The position numbers were made by a program, and so were the translations under genes. The notes under the pieces were generated by a model. That model did not search any database, was not told the DNA's origin, and was given only the letters and a program-made list of their open reading frames with translations. From NCBI GenBank assembly GCA_005406025.1, contig BGZK01000220.1, forward strand, positions 517,176 to 581,175: DNA of 64,000 bases, written 5' to 3'. The stretch is from Eumeta japonica. Its lineage: Eukaryota; Arthropoda; Insecta; Lepidoptera; Psychidae. Within the stretch, counting starts at the first letter, position 1. Each line of letters opens with the position of its first letter. This document shows positions 33,990 through 44,931 of this stretch, piece by piece.

Positions 33990-34530
33990 AGACTAACACA
34001 AGCAAGCTTTATTTATTATTTGCAAATTTTCAAAAAACTTAACTGCTTCCTCGTTATACTAGACATGCCTGAAGGTTTTATACAGGTAGTTAAGATTGAA
34101 CACGTCTGTCCATTCAGACTGCGTAATAAGATGTACTTCCTTAGGGCCGGTAATTCCAGGTTGAAGACATCATATAAATGTTCCCATCCGTCTGTATGAC
34201 ACATGCGATGGAATGTGACTTCTGCGTTCCACTTCTTGAGGTCCCTCCCAATTTTTCGTTACTTTGTGAAGTGAATTCGGATGTAGATCGATGACTGCAA
34301 AGGCAAAACGGAAACTTTGGACAATAAACTGCTAAAGGGATATACCAAAAATACAATACAAACACGTAGATCCGAATGTAATCCACCGGCTTATTTACTG
34401 CTGGAACGACCTTCTTGCAAAAAGTCGTACCCTAATCGCCCCACGTGTCGGCACATATATTTGAAGCTAACTTTCGGCATCTTACCAAATATTTTCGAAA
34501 TGCCCTGTAAAGGTTTTTGAGCCATCTACA
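33990..34530. other. Coding-like block, unrecognised
   Basis: Open frames of 60-85 codons overlap on both strands (plus 33942-34199 and 34317-34520; minus 34016-34204 and 34141-34386). Codon-like composition is more balanced than in the AT-rich flanks. On the minus strand, MAQKPLQGISKIFGKMPK starts near 34522 and reads to a stop near 34394, and KPVDYIRIYVFVLYFWYIPL lies at about 34330-34390. This could be a retroposed gene relic or an unknown repeat. I cannot name a family or decide the strand. Confidence 0.25.
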
Positions 34531-34604
34531 GAAAGTCAAAAATTTTCTGATAATCTTTAACAAAGAGATTCGTAATATGAGAAAATCACATTGTTAAATT
34601 TTGT

Positions 34605-34665
34605 CTGGCCGGTAATCAAACCCGTATAGTTTTACATCCGATCGACATCATTAGGCTATTAAGGT
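34605..34665 (-). mobile_element. tRNA-like SINE head fragment
   Basis: The minus strand has an A-box-like TAGCCTAATGATGTCGA and a B-box-like GGGTTTGATTACC followed by GGCCAGAC. This resembles the tail half of a tRNA-derived SINE promoter. No body is identified. Confidence 0.45.
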
Positions 34666-35017
34666 TGGAAGAGTTAAAATGCAAAGTAAATCATTAAATA
34701 CTCGTTGTTTTTAAACTAATCGGAAACTTTTTATCAGCTATTTCCAAACAGATTCTAAAAGCCGTCCAATTTGAAATAAGGAAAGTAAACATTATATAAC
34801 ATAATATGTTTAACACGATAACCCTACTATTTTATGGTAAATAAGTCTAGTGCGGTGGATAGTAAATTAACTCTACCGAGTAAAGGTTAGATGTGTAAAT
34901 GTTCATAACATATCTTTCTATTTATTTATGCGTAATTGTAAATAATGTACGAATGACTTGTACGTAGAGTGAACTGTTTTTTTTTTTAGAATTTCAGAAA
35001 AAAATAAAAATAATAAT
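34666..35017. other. AT-rich DNA, nothing recognised
   Basis: No open frame or repeat supported. Confidence 0.5.
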
Positions 35018-35684
35018 ACGGCCAAATGCATGTCGGACTACGCGCAATTTAGGGTTCCGTAGATGCTCGTCAAAACATGCGAACTTAGGAGGGGGCTCTT
35101 TTTAATGCTATGAAAACAATAATTAAGATAACAGTTTAACGTTATAAATTGATGTAAGTAATTTTCACTTATTTTTTTATGAAAGTTTGCCTTTCTTTTC
35201 TCCAAGTTCGTTAACTTGTAAAACCTACTAAGCTGTGATAGTTTTTCTTTTGACTTCGTTATGTATGCTACTACTGTGATTTTTTTACGTATCCAAAAAC
35301 AATCATTTAGTTGGCGGAGGAGAAGGACATTTGCTTTCAACAAAATTTAGCTCTTTAAAGCTTTATATTTCAGAAACGGAACTCTAAATCGAAAAATGGT
35401 CTCATATACCCTCAATATTTTTCAACAGACTGTCTAACGACACTTCACACTATAGGATAAACGAGAAAAAAATAAATCTCCACCTCAAGTGTAGGGGGGT
35501 ACCCTAAATTTTTTTTAAATATTTTATCTCTTTGGTGTTATGATTAATATATATACCCACGACAAGTTTTATCTTTCTAATACTAAGGATCTCTCAGATA
35601 AGCCACGGATAGACAGACAGACAGACGGACATGTCGACATGTCGAAATCATAAACGTTCCTTGTAGATTACAGAACACTAAATT
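35018..35684. repeat. Lepidopteran interspersed repeat (GGGTTCCGTAGATG family), near complete
   Basis: It opens ACGGCCAAATGCATGTCGGA, then GGGTTCCGTAGATG, and runs through TTCACTTATTTTTTTATGAA, AACAATCATTTAGTTGGCGG, ATGGTCTCATATACCCTCAA and a GACAGACAGACAGACGGACA tract to CAGAACACTAAA, a decayed CGGAACCCTAAA. The whole order matches a repeat I recall as abundant in moths. The 101-codon minus-strand frame inside it is incidental. The class is unknown to me. Confidence 0.7.
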
Positions 35685-35744
35685 AAATTAAAAAGAGTAT
35701 TCATTACTTTCTAAATCGTGTTTTCATCGAAGTCTATGTATTTT

Positions 35745-36250
35745 TACATACGAAAAATTGCCATTTGCCATTCCTGCGAAAGGATGTCTTCAGTTTTTTT
35801 TGAGGTACGTTGTTTGCATTGTGATCGTCTGTGAATCCTATACTCCTCAAATTTTCCTCCACTTTTAAGTAAAATAAATAATGGCAAGGTGTAAGGTCCG
35901 GATTATTAGGTGATTAATAAAATTTTTGAATTTGAGCTATTCAAAAATTTTGAGGAGGCAGCCATTTCATAATTCGTTTTTTGGGCGATCGCCAATGGAG
36001 CGCTCATCACCGCCGCCGACTCACGATCTAGTGTGTTGGAGAATCTCGAGTGACGCAGTCTCACACGTTTGCTGTTATCTCCATCGAGCAAACTCCGATG
36101 TCACGTTTATGTCGACTTACTCTTCCACAGTCTTTTTTACTTAAAACCGAGGGATTTCGAAATTAAGCCCTTCACTAGCCCAATGTTCTGGAAGTGCTTT
36201 ATCTACCATTGCTTCGTCAACGTATGAAATCGATAGCGTATCGTATTATT
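35745..36250 (-). pseudogene. Mariner/Tc1-type transposase relic, different subfamily
   Basis: The minus strand gives a block NPDLTPCHYLFYLKVEENLR then SIGFTDDHNANNV (about 35810-35905), matching the conserved SPDLAPCDF-FTDD region of mariner transposases. The third catalytic Asp reads His here. Upstream, APLAIAQKTNYEM (about 35965-36005) fits the segment after the second catalytic HDNA motif. Stops and frame changes are frequent and the inverted ends are not identifiable. It differs from the two cecropia/mori-like copies, whose third motif reads PSDFHLF. Confidence 0.55.
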
Positions 36251-36314
36251 CACAGCACAGAGCAAATTGTTTTCATTTAGCTTAAATTAACAACTGTTAT
36301 TCACAATGCCTGCA

Positions 36315-36345
36315 ATCAGATTTCGAACCCGGTACCTCCTAATGA
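36315..36345 (-). mobile_element. B-box-like SINE scrap
   Basis: The minus strand reads GGTACCGGGTTCGAAATC, a good B-box, but no A-box is visible next to it. Probably a truncated SINE. Confidence 0.3.
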
Positions 36346-36385
36346 GTTTCCTATATGTTTTAAGGGTCTACATTTATTCAATCGA

Positions 36386-36404
36386 AACACACACACACAC
36401 TACA
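36386..36404. repeat. Short (CA)n run
   Basis: About eight CA units. Confidence 0.85.
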
Positions 36405-36419
36405 CACTTTTAAAACACG

Positions 36420-36725
36420 TGAAAAGGCACGAGACAGGGAAGTGCCAAGTGGCACACGTCCTCGGCAGACCATACATCATCGAGGCACGCGGCGAAAATA
36501 GAAAATGCAAAAATCCAAGGTACCATTCATCACGCGCCGGGTAATGAAATTATGGCGGCTCCGAATCTCCGCCTGTTTCAAATTTAATAAATTGTGCTCA
36601 CGCTCAGTTAAATTGATGGATAGCCGAGTTATACGATCACAGCGCATTGGCGTGCTAACATTTGGATTTTGATACCGATCGACGCGTACGTCCGCTCTAC
36701 TACACAGCCCTATCACTTTTCTCGC
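36420..36725. promoter_or_regulatory. Candidate enhancer-like element
   Basis: Balanced composition against AT-rich flanks, with GGGTAATGAAATTATGGCGG, TTTAATAAATTG, a PBX/Meis-like TTGATGGAT (about 36615), GATACCGATCGACG and GTGCCAAGTGGCAC (a short palindrome near 36441). No transposon motif and no protein-like frame. This resembles developmental noncoding elements; conservation is untested. Confidence 0.45.
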
Positions 36726-36964
36726 TGTTATCCCAGAAAGGACAATAGAGAAACCCTAATGAATATTTTTATAATAATTGTCAGAGGTGACTACAGCTTT
36801 TATGTGTTGCACTGTAACTTAATCTTTAATTATTGAACTTGTTGGCCTAATAGAATTTGTACTACTTTTTTGCTAGGTAGCGTGCCCTTTAGTATACATG
36901 ACGCATATTTATCTAAATAAATATAAAATTGATTCCTTCATATATTACATCGATCGTCTTGCTA

Positions 36965-37085
36965 TTAATAATCGATCCTGCCCTCAGTTCCGATTTTGAT
37001 CCCGGTACCGCTCTTAATTCCGGATCTTGGTCACGCTATCGATTCTGAGCCCGTTGCATTCTCGATTCTAATCTATTTAGTCATT
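36965..37085. repeat. Degenerate six-base tandem array, reverse orientation
   Basis: Units CGATCCTGCCCTCAGTTCCG, TTTTGATCCCGGTACC, TTAATTCCGGATC and CTATCGATTCTGAGCCCG repeat at six-base steps. A further weak stretch (CGTTCCCGCACCGCC) lies at 37200-37220. Confidence 0.5.
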
Positions 37086-37360
37086 GAAATATAAAAACAG
37101 ATAATCAGATACACTTCTTATTCTTTTGAGTTTTTGTCCACAGCTCCGCCTTCTTAAACAGATTTATATTAACAGAAGCTATAGTGTTGCGGCTTCCGCA
37201 GTCGTTCCCGCACCGCCTGTAGTTCACCTCCGATCACACCCTTATTCTTGACTTGTTCCAGTCTCGTTTAATTTTTCAATATATTGTACAATAACGATTG
37301 TTAATAATTCTTCCAAAACCCTAAACAAATAACTTAATTAATAAACAACTAACTAAATAA

Positions 37361-37432
37361 AATTAAAAATATCAGCTAAATCGGCCGAATTATATTGTTA
37401 AAAATATCAGCGAAATCAGTTGAATTATATTG
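37361..37432 (+). repeat. Two-copy 35-bp tandem repeat
   Basis: The unit TTAAAAATATCAGC(T/G)AAATC followed by G(G/C)NNGAATTATATTG occurs twice in tandem with few differences. The AAATC phrase resembles RTE-like tails. Confidence 0.75.
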
Positions 37433-37724
37433 TTTTTTTAATAATTTTCATTGAACTCTCATCCATAGAACTATAAAAATAATGTAAACTACATCCTTTT
37501 CCTTGGATTAAGCTGTATTCTCATCAAATTTTGTTACAATCTGTCGAATTATAAGGGTGTTTATTATTCTCACAGATCACAAACACGCAACTATGATCCA
37601 TTCGAAACACTCACTCTGCGTCAATAAGAAAAATTTGTTCAAATTTCATAGAAATTAATCAAATTATAGAGATTCTTAGTAATTCCGTTATTCTCATAGA
37701 TATATAGAGAAGCAGGAAAATAGA

Positions 37725-37845
37725 AAATGGTTATTTTCTTTCGTACGAACTTCGCCCAATACAACAAAAAAGGAATCAGCCAAATCGGTCACGCCGTCTT
37801 TGAGTTGTAGCGACACTAGCGAACAGCAATTGATTTATTCAGGGA
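37725..37845 (+). mobile_element. RTE-like retroposon 3' end
   Basis: TTTCGTACGAACTTCGCCCA, AGCCAAATCGGTCACGCC and GAGTTGTAGCGACACTAGCG follow in the order of a common lepidopteran retroposed tail ending in ACGAACAGCAATT-like sequence. No coding part. Confidence 0.55.
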
Positions 37846-40800
37846 CCTGTGGGAATGTTTATTAGTAAAATAATTATTTTGAATGTTCCGTACGAAAGTC
37901 TATACTAAATATACGCCATCTATCGATATGTCTGTCCTATCTATAAAAGTATCTAATATACGGTAATAAGCATCCGATTGAAATTTTCACTAAATATGTA
38001 TTATTGCAGCGGATATCTTATTAAATGACTGAAACCAAAATTTTGAAATAGAGTCCTACAAAAATAAAACACTTTATTTTTCAGTTTCTAAAAAAAACAA
38101 TGCATTCATATGTCAAATTTTGTTTATTTATGGCGTATATATTAAAGTATGTGAAAGCATTTGACATAGATTATTTATTATATTAAAGTAACCCATAGGA
38201 AGGACAAAGCATACAACCTGTTGGTTCTATGCGGAACTTCCAAGAGAATACAGAAGGTTATTTTGTTCGAACTTCCCCAATGAAAGGAACTTGTGGTGTG
38301 AAGTCGTAATGAGGGCGCAACTAACTGCTTAGATTGCATGAATACGGACGATTTCGCTTGATCCACTGGTTGAAATCTAGATAATATTCTAATTCACATA
38401 GGGGAGGGGGTGTATGCAACTGAGGAGGGTGTGTACAAACACTGATACATCCATTTTTAATATTTTGTTTTTCATTATATAAAACCCGATCTGTTACATT
38501 GGTATATATAGAACGCCGCCAAGACAACTAATTAATTTTACTTTCGCATTTATTAATGATGCAGAGTTTTTAATGTAAAATTCCTACAAATTATGCTATT
38601 TTTAAAATCAGAAAATATAATTCAGGTACTTGGATCAAAACTCGATATATTCATTGTTATTTATTAAATATCTAGCTATTGAAAAAGATATAATGCAATT
38701 AATTACACTTTCGTAAAGTGGCCATTACTATCTAAAAAATAATGTACATCTAAAAAATAATAGTTAACTTTTAGTTATGAATCTTAAACGTAAACTTATT
38801 TTTTTAATCATGGTAAAAGTGATCCATCTAATATATCGGTTTTTGTTTCGACCTTCCTCAACTCGTAGGGTATTATACATATCGTTGTACACAATCTAGA
38901 CACGATATGATCTGACTTCTAGAAATTATTTCAGCTCAACATTTCTTTTTTCGACGATGTGTTTGACAATTGCCGAGAGCCGGTCGTGGAAAAACATACG
39001 CACTTTTGTTTGGCGATCTGTGTAACGTTGGGAGTGTCTTTAAAATTTTAAAAACAAAAGAAGTGGTTGTCGGCTGAAGAGTTAAGAAATTTCAAGCCAT
39101 CGTTTGAAATTTATAAAAGTGGATGGTTTTTAGACGGGACAATATTCAAAATAAAACAAAGCAATCGTTTTATTACCATCTTTTACAGCAGCAAAAAATA
39201 TTCTACGGAAATGTGCTCTTTATACTGTCCTAAGACTAGTTCGCAAACAAAGCTTCGGTTACTATTGAGTTTTATATGAAAATAGGTACGATTACACAAT
39301 AGGTATACCATTTTTGGTAATTGGATTTTGAGGTTTGTTTGTATATTATATCTTGTTGGAATATGACATTATTTTCCAGTGATGTGATAAAATAAAATGT
39401 CTTCAATAATTTTTAATAGAACATTTGAAATATTTTTATGGTATATTAGCATATCTAGGTATTTGTAATCCTTGGTAGAATACACTGAATTATGTAATAA
39501 GAGTATTGATTTTATTATTATTAAAAATAATTTTAATAATCTTATTTCGTACTTTATATCCATATTATTAAGTTTGTCATTACGTAATTCTTTGATGTTT
39601 ACCACTGTGTTGTTTTCAATATACTTATTTTATTGCGGTATTCGATTTTTATGATCAATTTCTGATCCATGATGATCCATGTATTTTTCTGGGTTAAAAC
39701 AGTTTCACGAAACCTTTGTGAGGTATTAATATGTTGACGTGCGAGGTATTAAACTATGTTGTACATAATGAAATATAGATCTCGTACATATGCATTTTAT
39801 TACATTATTATGTAACCTTTGTGAATGTTTTATTTCAAAAGCCACCTGACATTCTTTTGACCTATCAAACTTAAGCCCCTTTCTTAAATATTTTGTCAAC
39901 AGCAATATCATTTCGGCATAATTTTCTATGAATTAACTATAACGTGATGTAAGGCCAATCAGCGATAATTCATCTTATATAAATCTTATTTAATTTTTAA
40001 AGCACGTATTATTTTTGAAGCTCGTTCTCTACATGTGATCTTACAAAAATGCGCAAAGCTCGGCCAAGAAGGAACAAGGAAATCATTATAAAGTTCACAG
40101 GCGCCCGCGCCGGGTGATGTCAATTGAAGGTTTAAGAACGTAGGGTTGGGTGCTTTTCCCCTAGACAGTGTTTCGTAGTGTATCGACGGCAAAAACGTGG
40201 GTGGAAGACAACAGCAGCAGAGAATTGGGGATAATAAAGATATACCAAAAAAATTTCATGGAAGTCCGATTTTCATTTAATTTTTCATGTTAACTTTTGA
40301 AGACGTCCAAAAACATTGTGAAGCAAATTACATTGATTCTAATCATTTACGCCTTTCAAGACATCGGCTAACAACCCCGTTCTGGCGTTGACCCGTATTC
40401 TTAATATTTTGTTGAATATTCTCCAGCTGGGATATTAATTATTTTCCCCTCAGCTTTAAGATTTCTGTTCAATAGGGACTTATAACGTAGATTGAAATGT
40501 TTGAAATCATCTTCCATGGTTTCAATCAAAGCGTCAAAAGTCAATCCCTTTGGGGTTTGACTTCAACGACACCGAGTAGAGGTCAAAAGTAAGACTGGAT
40601 CGACACCATCACGTCCAGAGGTGGCTACAGTCTCACCCAAAAATAAATATTTTAATCTCACCTGGAAGTGACAAAGCTAATAAACAATCCGTGACATTCT
40701 CACTGAAATTTAGTGGATGAAAACTATGTAATTTCTATTTATTTCGTAATCATTTTCTAGAATCCAAACTTAAAATTTTTTAACTACCCGTTATGAAAAT

Positions 40801-40960
40801 TGAAGAATTTTCATAAATTGGGAAGTAACTGTTTTCAGTCCGATTTTATTTTCAAAAATCGAATTTATATCATAAATTTACGCGTTAGAATCGTTGAAAT
40901 ATCTTTAAATCATTCACAAAGTAATATCTCTATCCTCTTTCTCTCTGTCTGGCCAAAGTA
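37846..40960. other. AT-rich DNA, nothing named
   Basis: About 3.1 kb. Frames at 38178-38527 (minus) and 39067-39279 (plus) are short and lack motifs. Around 40390-40630 the minus strand reads LTFDALIETMEDDFKHFNLR, which looks protein-like but belongs to no family I know and is cut by stops. GATCCATGATGATCCATG near 39663-39680 is a small direct repeat. Confidence 0.45.
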
Positions 40961-40963
40961 TTA

Positions 40964-41083
40964 ACTGTAGTTTTCATGTCACTCCGAACCTATGAATTCA
41001 AATTTTTAAGTTATATTTCTTTCGTCGTTTTACGAAAAAATGATGGAAGTGAATTTTTATCAGAGTGACATGAAAACTACAGT
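40964..41083. mobile_element. 120-bp MITE-like element with perfect 21-bp inverted ends
   Basis: The left end 40964-40984 (ACTGTAGTTTTCATGTCACTC) and the right end 41063-41083 are exact inverted copies. The interior is 78 bp, AT-rich and noncoding. TTA lies just outside the left end and AT outside the right end, so a target duplication cannot be settled. No other copy is visible in the window. Confidence 0.8.
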
Positions 41084-42085
41084 ATGAAGTTTCTCGCAAG
41101 CGATTTAGCGAGCAACTTCAGACCACTAATAACTGATGTGTCAAAGGTTCGAGCTGTAGAAGTTGCCATTTATCAAAATATGGACGACACTACCAATATC
41201 ATTACTCCGGATAATGATACGACTGTTAGACTGGCGGGATTAGCAAATTCAACAGTGACATAAGTCCGTGAGTTTTGTGTAACTGAATACAAAATGGAAG
41301 ATGGCAACAAAATAATGTTAACATATGACAATTTTTCATTTAGTAAGTGTTATGATTTGAATAAATATTCACATAATTTAATTTTTAAGTTTAAATTAAA
41401 CCTTATCACCCGTATAGACTATTCTATTACAGTCCTTTTATTATTTGCATGCAATTAAAAGCATTTCTTTTATTATGTCAAAGAACTTCTCATGCGCGTA
41501 CATAAGTACGCGCACCGTTTTTTTTTCAAGTCAATTTCTCCAATTTGTTATTCATAAAAAATCGAGCATGGTGGGAGAATACAACACAAGAAATCGGGAA
41601 AAACATAGGTTGTCCATTTGCCCTTCAGCGTAACTATGAAGTTGCCAGGTATAAAAAGGCGAGCAAACATTCTTTATGTAACCTTATCAATTATTGAATC
41701 CATTTTTTTTATGAAATTATAGGTTTTATTATTCTCTACCCAACAGTATTACGTTGCCTTAGCGAAATCATTGAGCGCACTCCTCCACATGACAAACAGG
41801 AATGCAGAGAATTGTTTTGAAAGGATTTTTCCATAGTGTAAGCACACTCCATTGATCAAATATTGGATTCGAATCAGATTAAATACTAACAATGATACCA
41901 ACATTTTTTTTCACATATGAATTTGTGATCAATAATCCATAATTATGAAATAAAAAAATCAATATTGGCCAAAGTATTAACCAATCATAACGCAGTTTGC
42001 AACATTCGAAAGTGTTCCACTCAACGTTGAACGTTGAATTAATGGCAGGTAAATTATGAGGAATCTTCAAAATAAAGTTGTCAGA
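41084..42085. other. No feature recognised
   Basis: AT-rich apart from mixed sequence at 41090-41280. A small palindrome TCAACGTTGAACGTTGA lies near 42022-42038. Confidence 0.5.
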
Positions 42086-42089
42086 AAAA

Positions 42090-42695
42090 TGTTTCTCGAA
42101 ATAATTTTTTAGGTTACTCAACCGATCGATACAAAAATTTTATCAACTCTTTTTCCCAAACAATTGCATCGACTACTGCGAACGGCATAATCATTGTTTG
42201 ATTTGTTCAAGAGATATCGTTTAACCAAAGTTTTTCAAAAAGCATCTTTTCACAATATTTTGTAAACTACTCTACCGATAAATTCCAAAATCTAACGTGT
42301 GAAGTTCTTTATTGATTGATGTTTGGCACTTAATGATATTTTTTTATTTAAAAAACTGCGTTGGATGCTATAAAGCAGATCAAAATCGATGAACGCGTTC
42401 GAAAGACATCGTAGTTGAAAACTTTAAAAAAATACTTTAATGTGTAATAATTTTTGAACTTAAAGAGCTCAGAACGTATTATAACTATATTTTTAGGCTT
42501 GGAGATTGAAAAATTATTAAAATTGATCTTTTAATTGTAATTATCTCAATAACTTAGTGATACTTTATTTTTTAACGATTTCAACTCGATAGATGTAAAA
42601 AGTGTAGGGTTGATCTGCAGGGTCAACCTTCTTTAAAATTTTTGAGCTCAAAAGCTCAAAAATTCACACACAATATTTATAACTCAAAGAGCTCG
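42090..42695. repeat. Unclassified interspersed repeat (part A of a longer unit)
   Basis: It contains TTACTCAACCGATCGATACA, CAAGAGATATCGTTTAACCA, CTTAAAGAGCTCAGAACGTA and TTTCAACTCGATAGATGT, in the order of a dispersed lepidopteran repeat I recall. Near 42638-42665 it has a palindrome centred on TGAGCTCAAAAGCTCA. Part B of the unit is at 22800-23420. Confidence 0.5.
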
Positions 42696-43029
42696 AAGAC
42701 ACATCGATTTAATATCATAACGGAAAGGTTTAGGGATGACTTTAATTGCAATAGGAATGATAATTTAATGCTAATTTATTCCGTGTCCCATTTGCCTGCA
42801 ATCACCACATATCTCCGTCAATATGCAATAACTCTACTAACAAGTACATAAACGCCATGCCTTTGATCCTCACCAGCCCAGTACACCAAGTATGTATTTA
42901 AATCTACGGTTTGGAAAATTTACTTTAATCGTCTATATCTATACCACTATATAAATCTATCGGTTCTGTCTGTACGTTTATTTTTTTACTTAATTTTGTA
43001 ATAAATAATTGTTTTATGATGCAATGATT

Positions 43030-43440
43030 CACATTGTACTATTTTTTTCATTTTTGTTTTTCTGTCTGTCTGTATGTCTTTTTATAATCAAAATGAAAAT
43101 TGGTATACAATAATAAAATGTAGTTGCGCACATGGTAAGCCACTGTCTGTTGTTTTACTGTATGTCTGTCTGTGTGTGTTTTTATAACGTAAGAACGTTT
43201 TGACCGATTATTATTAAAATTGGTATACAGTAAAACATTTGATTTTGTAAATGGTAGGCTATTGTTTTCCGGTTTGCCTGTTTATACGTTTTTCTATAAC
43301 TGAAAAAAGGTTTCACTGATCTTGATGAAAATTTGTGTACCGACAGTAAGAACATGTGATTGCGTAAATAATATGCTACTGTCTGTCTGTTTTTTGGTAT
43401 ATGTGTATGTGTTTTTTATAACTTATGTATAGCTGTATTT
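43030..43440 (+). repeat. Tandem repeat, about four diverged units of 100-120 bp
   Basis: Each unit carries a TGTCTGTCTG-like tract, a TTTTTATAAC(G/T) block and AAAATTGGTATACA(G/A)TAA, then a GTAAATGGTAGGCTA-like end. The TTTTTATAA anchors fall near 43081, 43180, 43290 and 43413. Units differ by many substitutions and small indels. It is noncoding. Confidence 0.75.
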
Positions 43441-43760
43441 TTATTAGTGAGTCTGTCAATATAAGTAAATAAAAGCATAAAGATACAATATAGAATATTT
43501 AATTTATATTCAATGAGACATGAGGTTCTGAACGTATGGTTGTTTTTTATGTGACCACTGACGTATAATAGGGTTCAACTTAGGTCTAAAGTACCTAACT
43601 GTCTTTTCAATTGAGACATATGATAAAAATTATACATGATTACAGTGTAATTAATGGGCGCCACCCGACAACAAGTGTCGAGAAAAGATACATAATCAAA
43701 CTTAATGATGTTCACAATCAAATGTTGTACAAAGACATTAAGGTAGGCCCCTGATTTCGC
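43441..43760. other. No feature recognised
   Basis: AT-rich sequence, with a 67-codon minus-strand frame that has no known motif. Confidence 0.5.
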
Positions 43761-43790
43761 ACATTGAACTGGGTTCACTTCCCACCTATA
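43760..43790 (+). mobile_element. B-box-like SINE scrap
   Basis: GAACTGGGTTCACTTCCCACC resembles the B-box and T-arm of tRNA-derived SINEs. No A-box found. Confidence 0.25.
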
Positions 43791-44159
43791 TTTGTTTTTG
43801 ATCTCTCATCTGTGATGAAACCTCGTCAGTAGGCAGTGCAGGCAAATATGTTAGCAGAAATGTTGCGGGCTGAGGCTGCCTCAGCAATGGAAACTGTGCA
43901 CTTCCAAACCGCCGTGTGCGCATCCAGATATAAGACATCCACTCTTGCGAAGGTGAACAAAAAAAGGAACCTAGAACCACCATAGACACGTGCCACCGAT
44001 GATAATCGGTATACCAGATTTCACAAATCTGTGATAACACATTTGTATTATCACAGATTCTAAAAATTCGTTTATTCAAACAAAGCAATGCTATCCCCAA
44101 GTAATGCAACATAACTTTTACTTTGTTATTAAAATTTACCCCGGCTTCGTCCAAAATAG

Positions 44160-44460
44160 AATTGTGACTGGTAACAGAATCGAAATTGCAAACGAGACGT
44201 TCAAAAATCGAGCCAGTAGGGCTCGAAATCGAGAACGGCATCAAGATCGTAATCAACCCTGGGACCAAAATTAGAATCAAGATCGTGACCGAAATCGGAA
44301 TATGAAGAAATGAGAATTGACATTGGGACCAGGATCAAAAGCGGAATCAGAATTGGCACCTACTTAAATCGAAACTGGGTTTAGAAATGAGAATGATACG
44401 AATTGGCATTGAGAACGGGACTAGGATCGGAATCGACAACAGGATACCGGCCAACATCAT
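44160..44460. repeat. Degenerate six-base tandem array (GGAATCGGGATC-type), largest copy
   Basis: About 300 bp of units such as AACAGAATCGAAATTGC, AAATCGAGAACGGCATCAAG, GTGACCGAAATCGGAAT, GGGACCAGGATC and GGACTAGGATCGGAATCG at six-base spacing. A 164-codon minus-strand frame (43786-44280) starts inside it; its length is explained partly by the repeat suppressing stops. Confidence 0.6.
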
Positions 44461-44469
44461 GATTAATTA

Positions 44470-44920
44470 TCGTAATCGATCAATAGGATTTCATTCTGTC
44501 TAGGCGGCCGAAGACGCGGACAGAAGCTAGTATAATTTTAATTTATATTTTGTATATTTAAATTATAACTATTAAACTGTTCGCAACCTTAATAATCTAG
44601 ACTTTCATGTACAGAGAACAATTTGTCATTATTTCGTAAGCGGTCCTCGGAGGCAGGCGCCAATATCGATCAGCTAATTGGAGCGCGCCGCGCGGGCTTC
44701 GCTCAGCTCGCTCGCTCGACGTCCGGAATATTTCATATTAATCGTCGGAGGCGGAGGCCGGAACGAGTCTCGGAAGCGCGACAAGTGCCACACAGAAGGA
44801 ATTACAGTGCAATTAATTTACCACGGAACAATTCCCCGCCTAAACACACCCCCGCGCCCGCCGCTCGACGCGCGCGCCGGCTCGAGCGTTATTGCTGTTT
44901 GCGTTTAAAATATATCTCGT
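44470..44920. promoter_or_regulatory. GC-rich island with homeodomain-type sites
   Basis: It follows the hexamer array. Motifs include CGTAATCGATCAATAGG, GCCAATATCGATCAGC, CAGCTAATTGGAGC and GTGCAATTAATTTACC, with GC-rich cores at 44680-44720 and 44850-44890. The two overlapping plus-strand frames (44623-44931 and 44678-44908) are Arg/Ala-rich GC-driven frames without a domain. Candidate regulatory element. Confidence 0.45.
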
Positions 44921-44931
44921 TACTTGTATAA

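Noticed and set aside
43030..43440. CRISPR-like array
   Set aside because: The units are too long and diverged and lack short identical repeats with unique spacers, and the window is clearly eukaryotic.
43786..44280. Longest open frame of the window (164 codons, minus strand)
   Set aside because: It begins in a degenerate six-base array and runs into a possible SINE scrap. The translation shows no domain, and hexamer repeats easily give long frames.
44623..44931. Arg/Ala-rich plus-strand frames
   Set aside because: GC-driven frames in a GC island, with two overlapping frames equally open and no domain.
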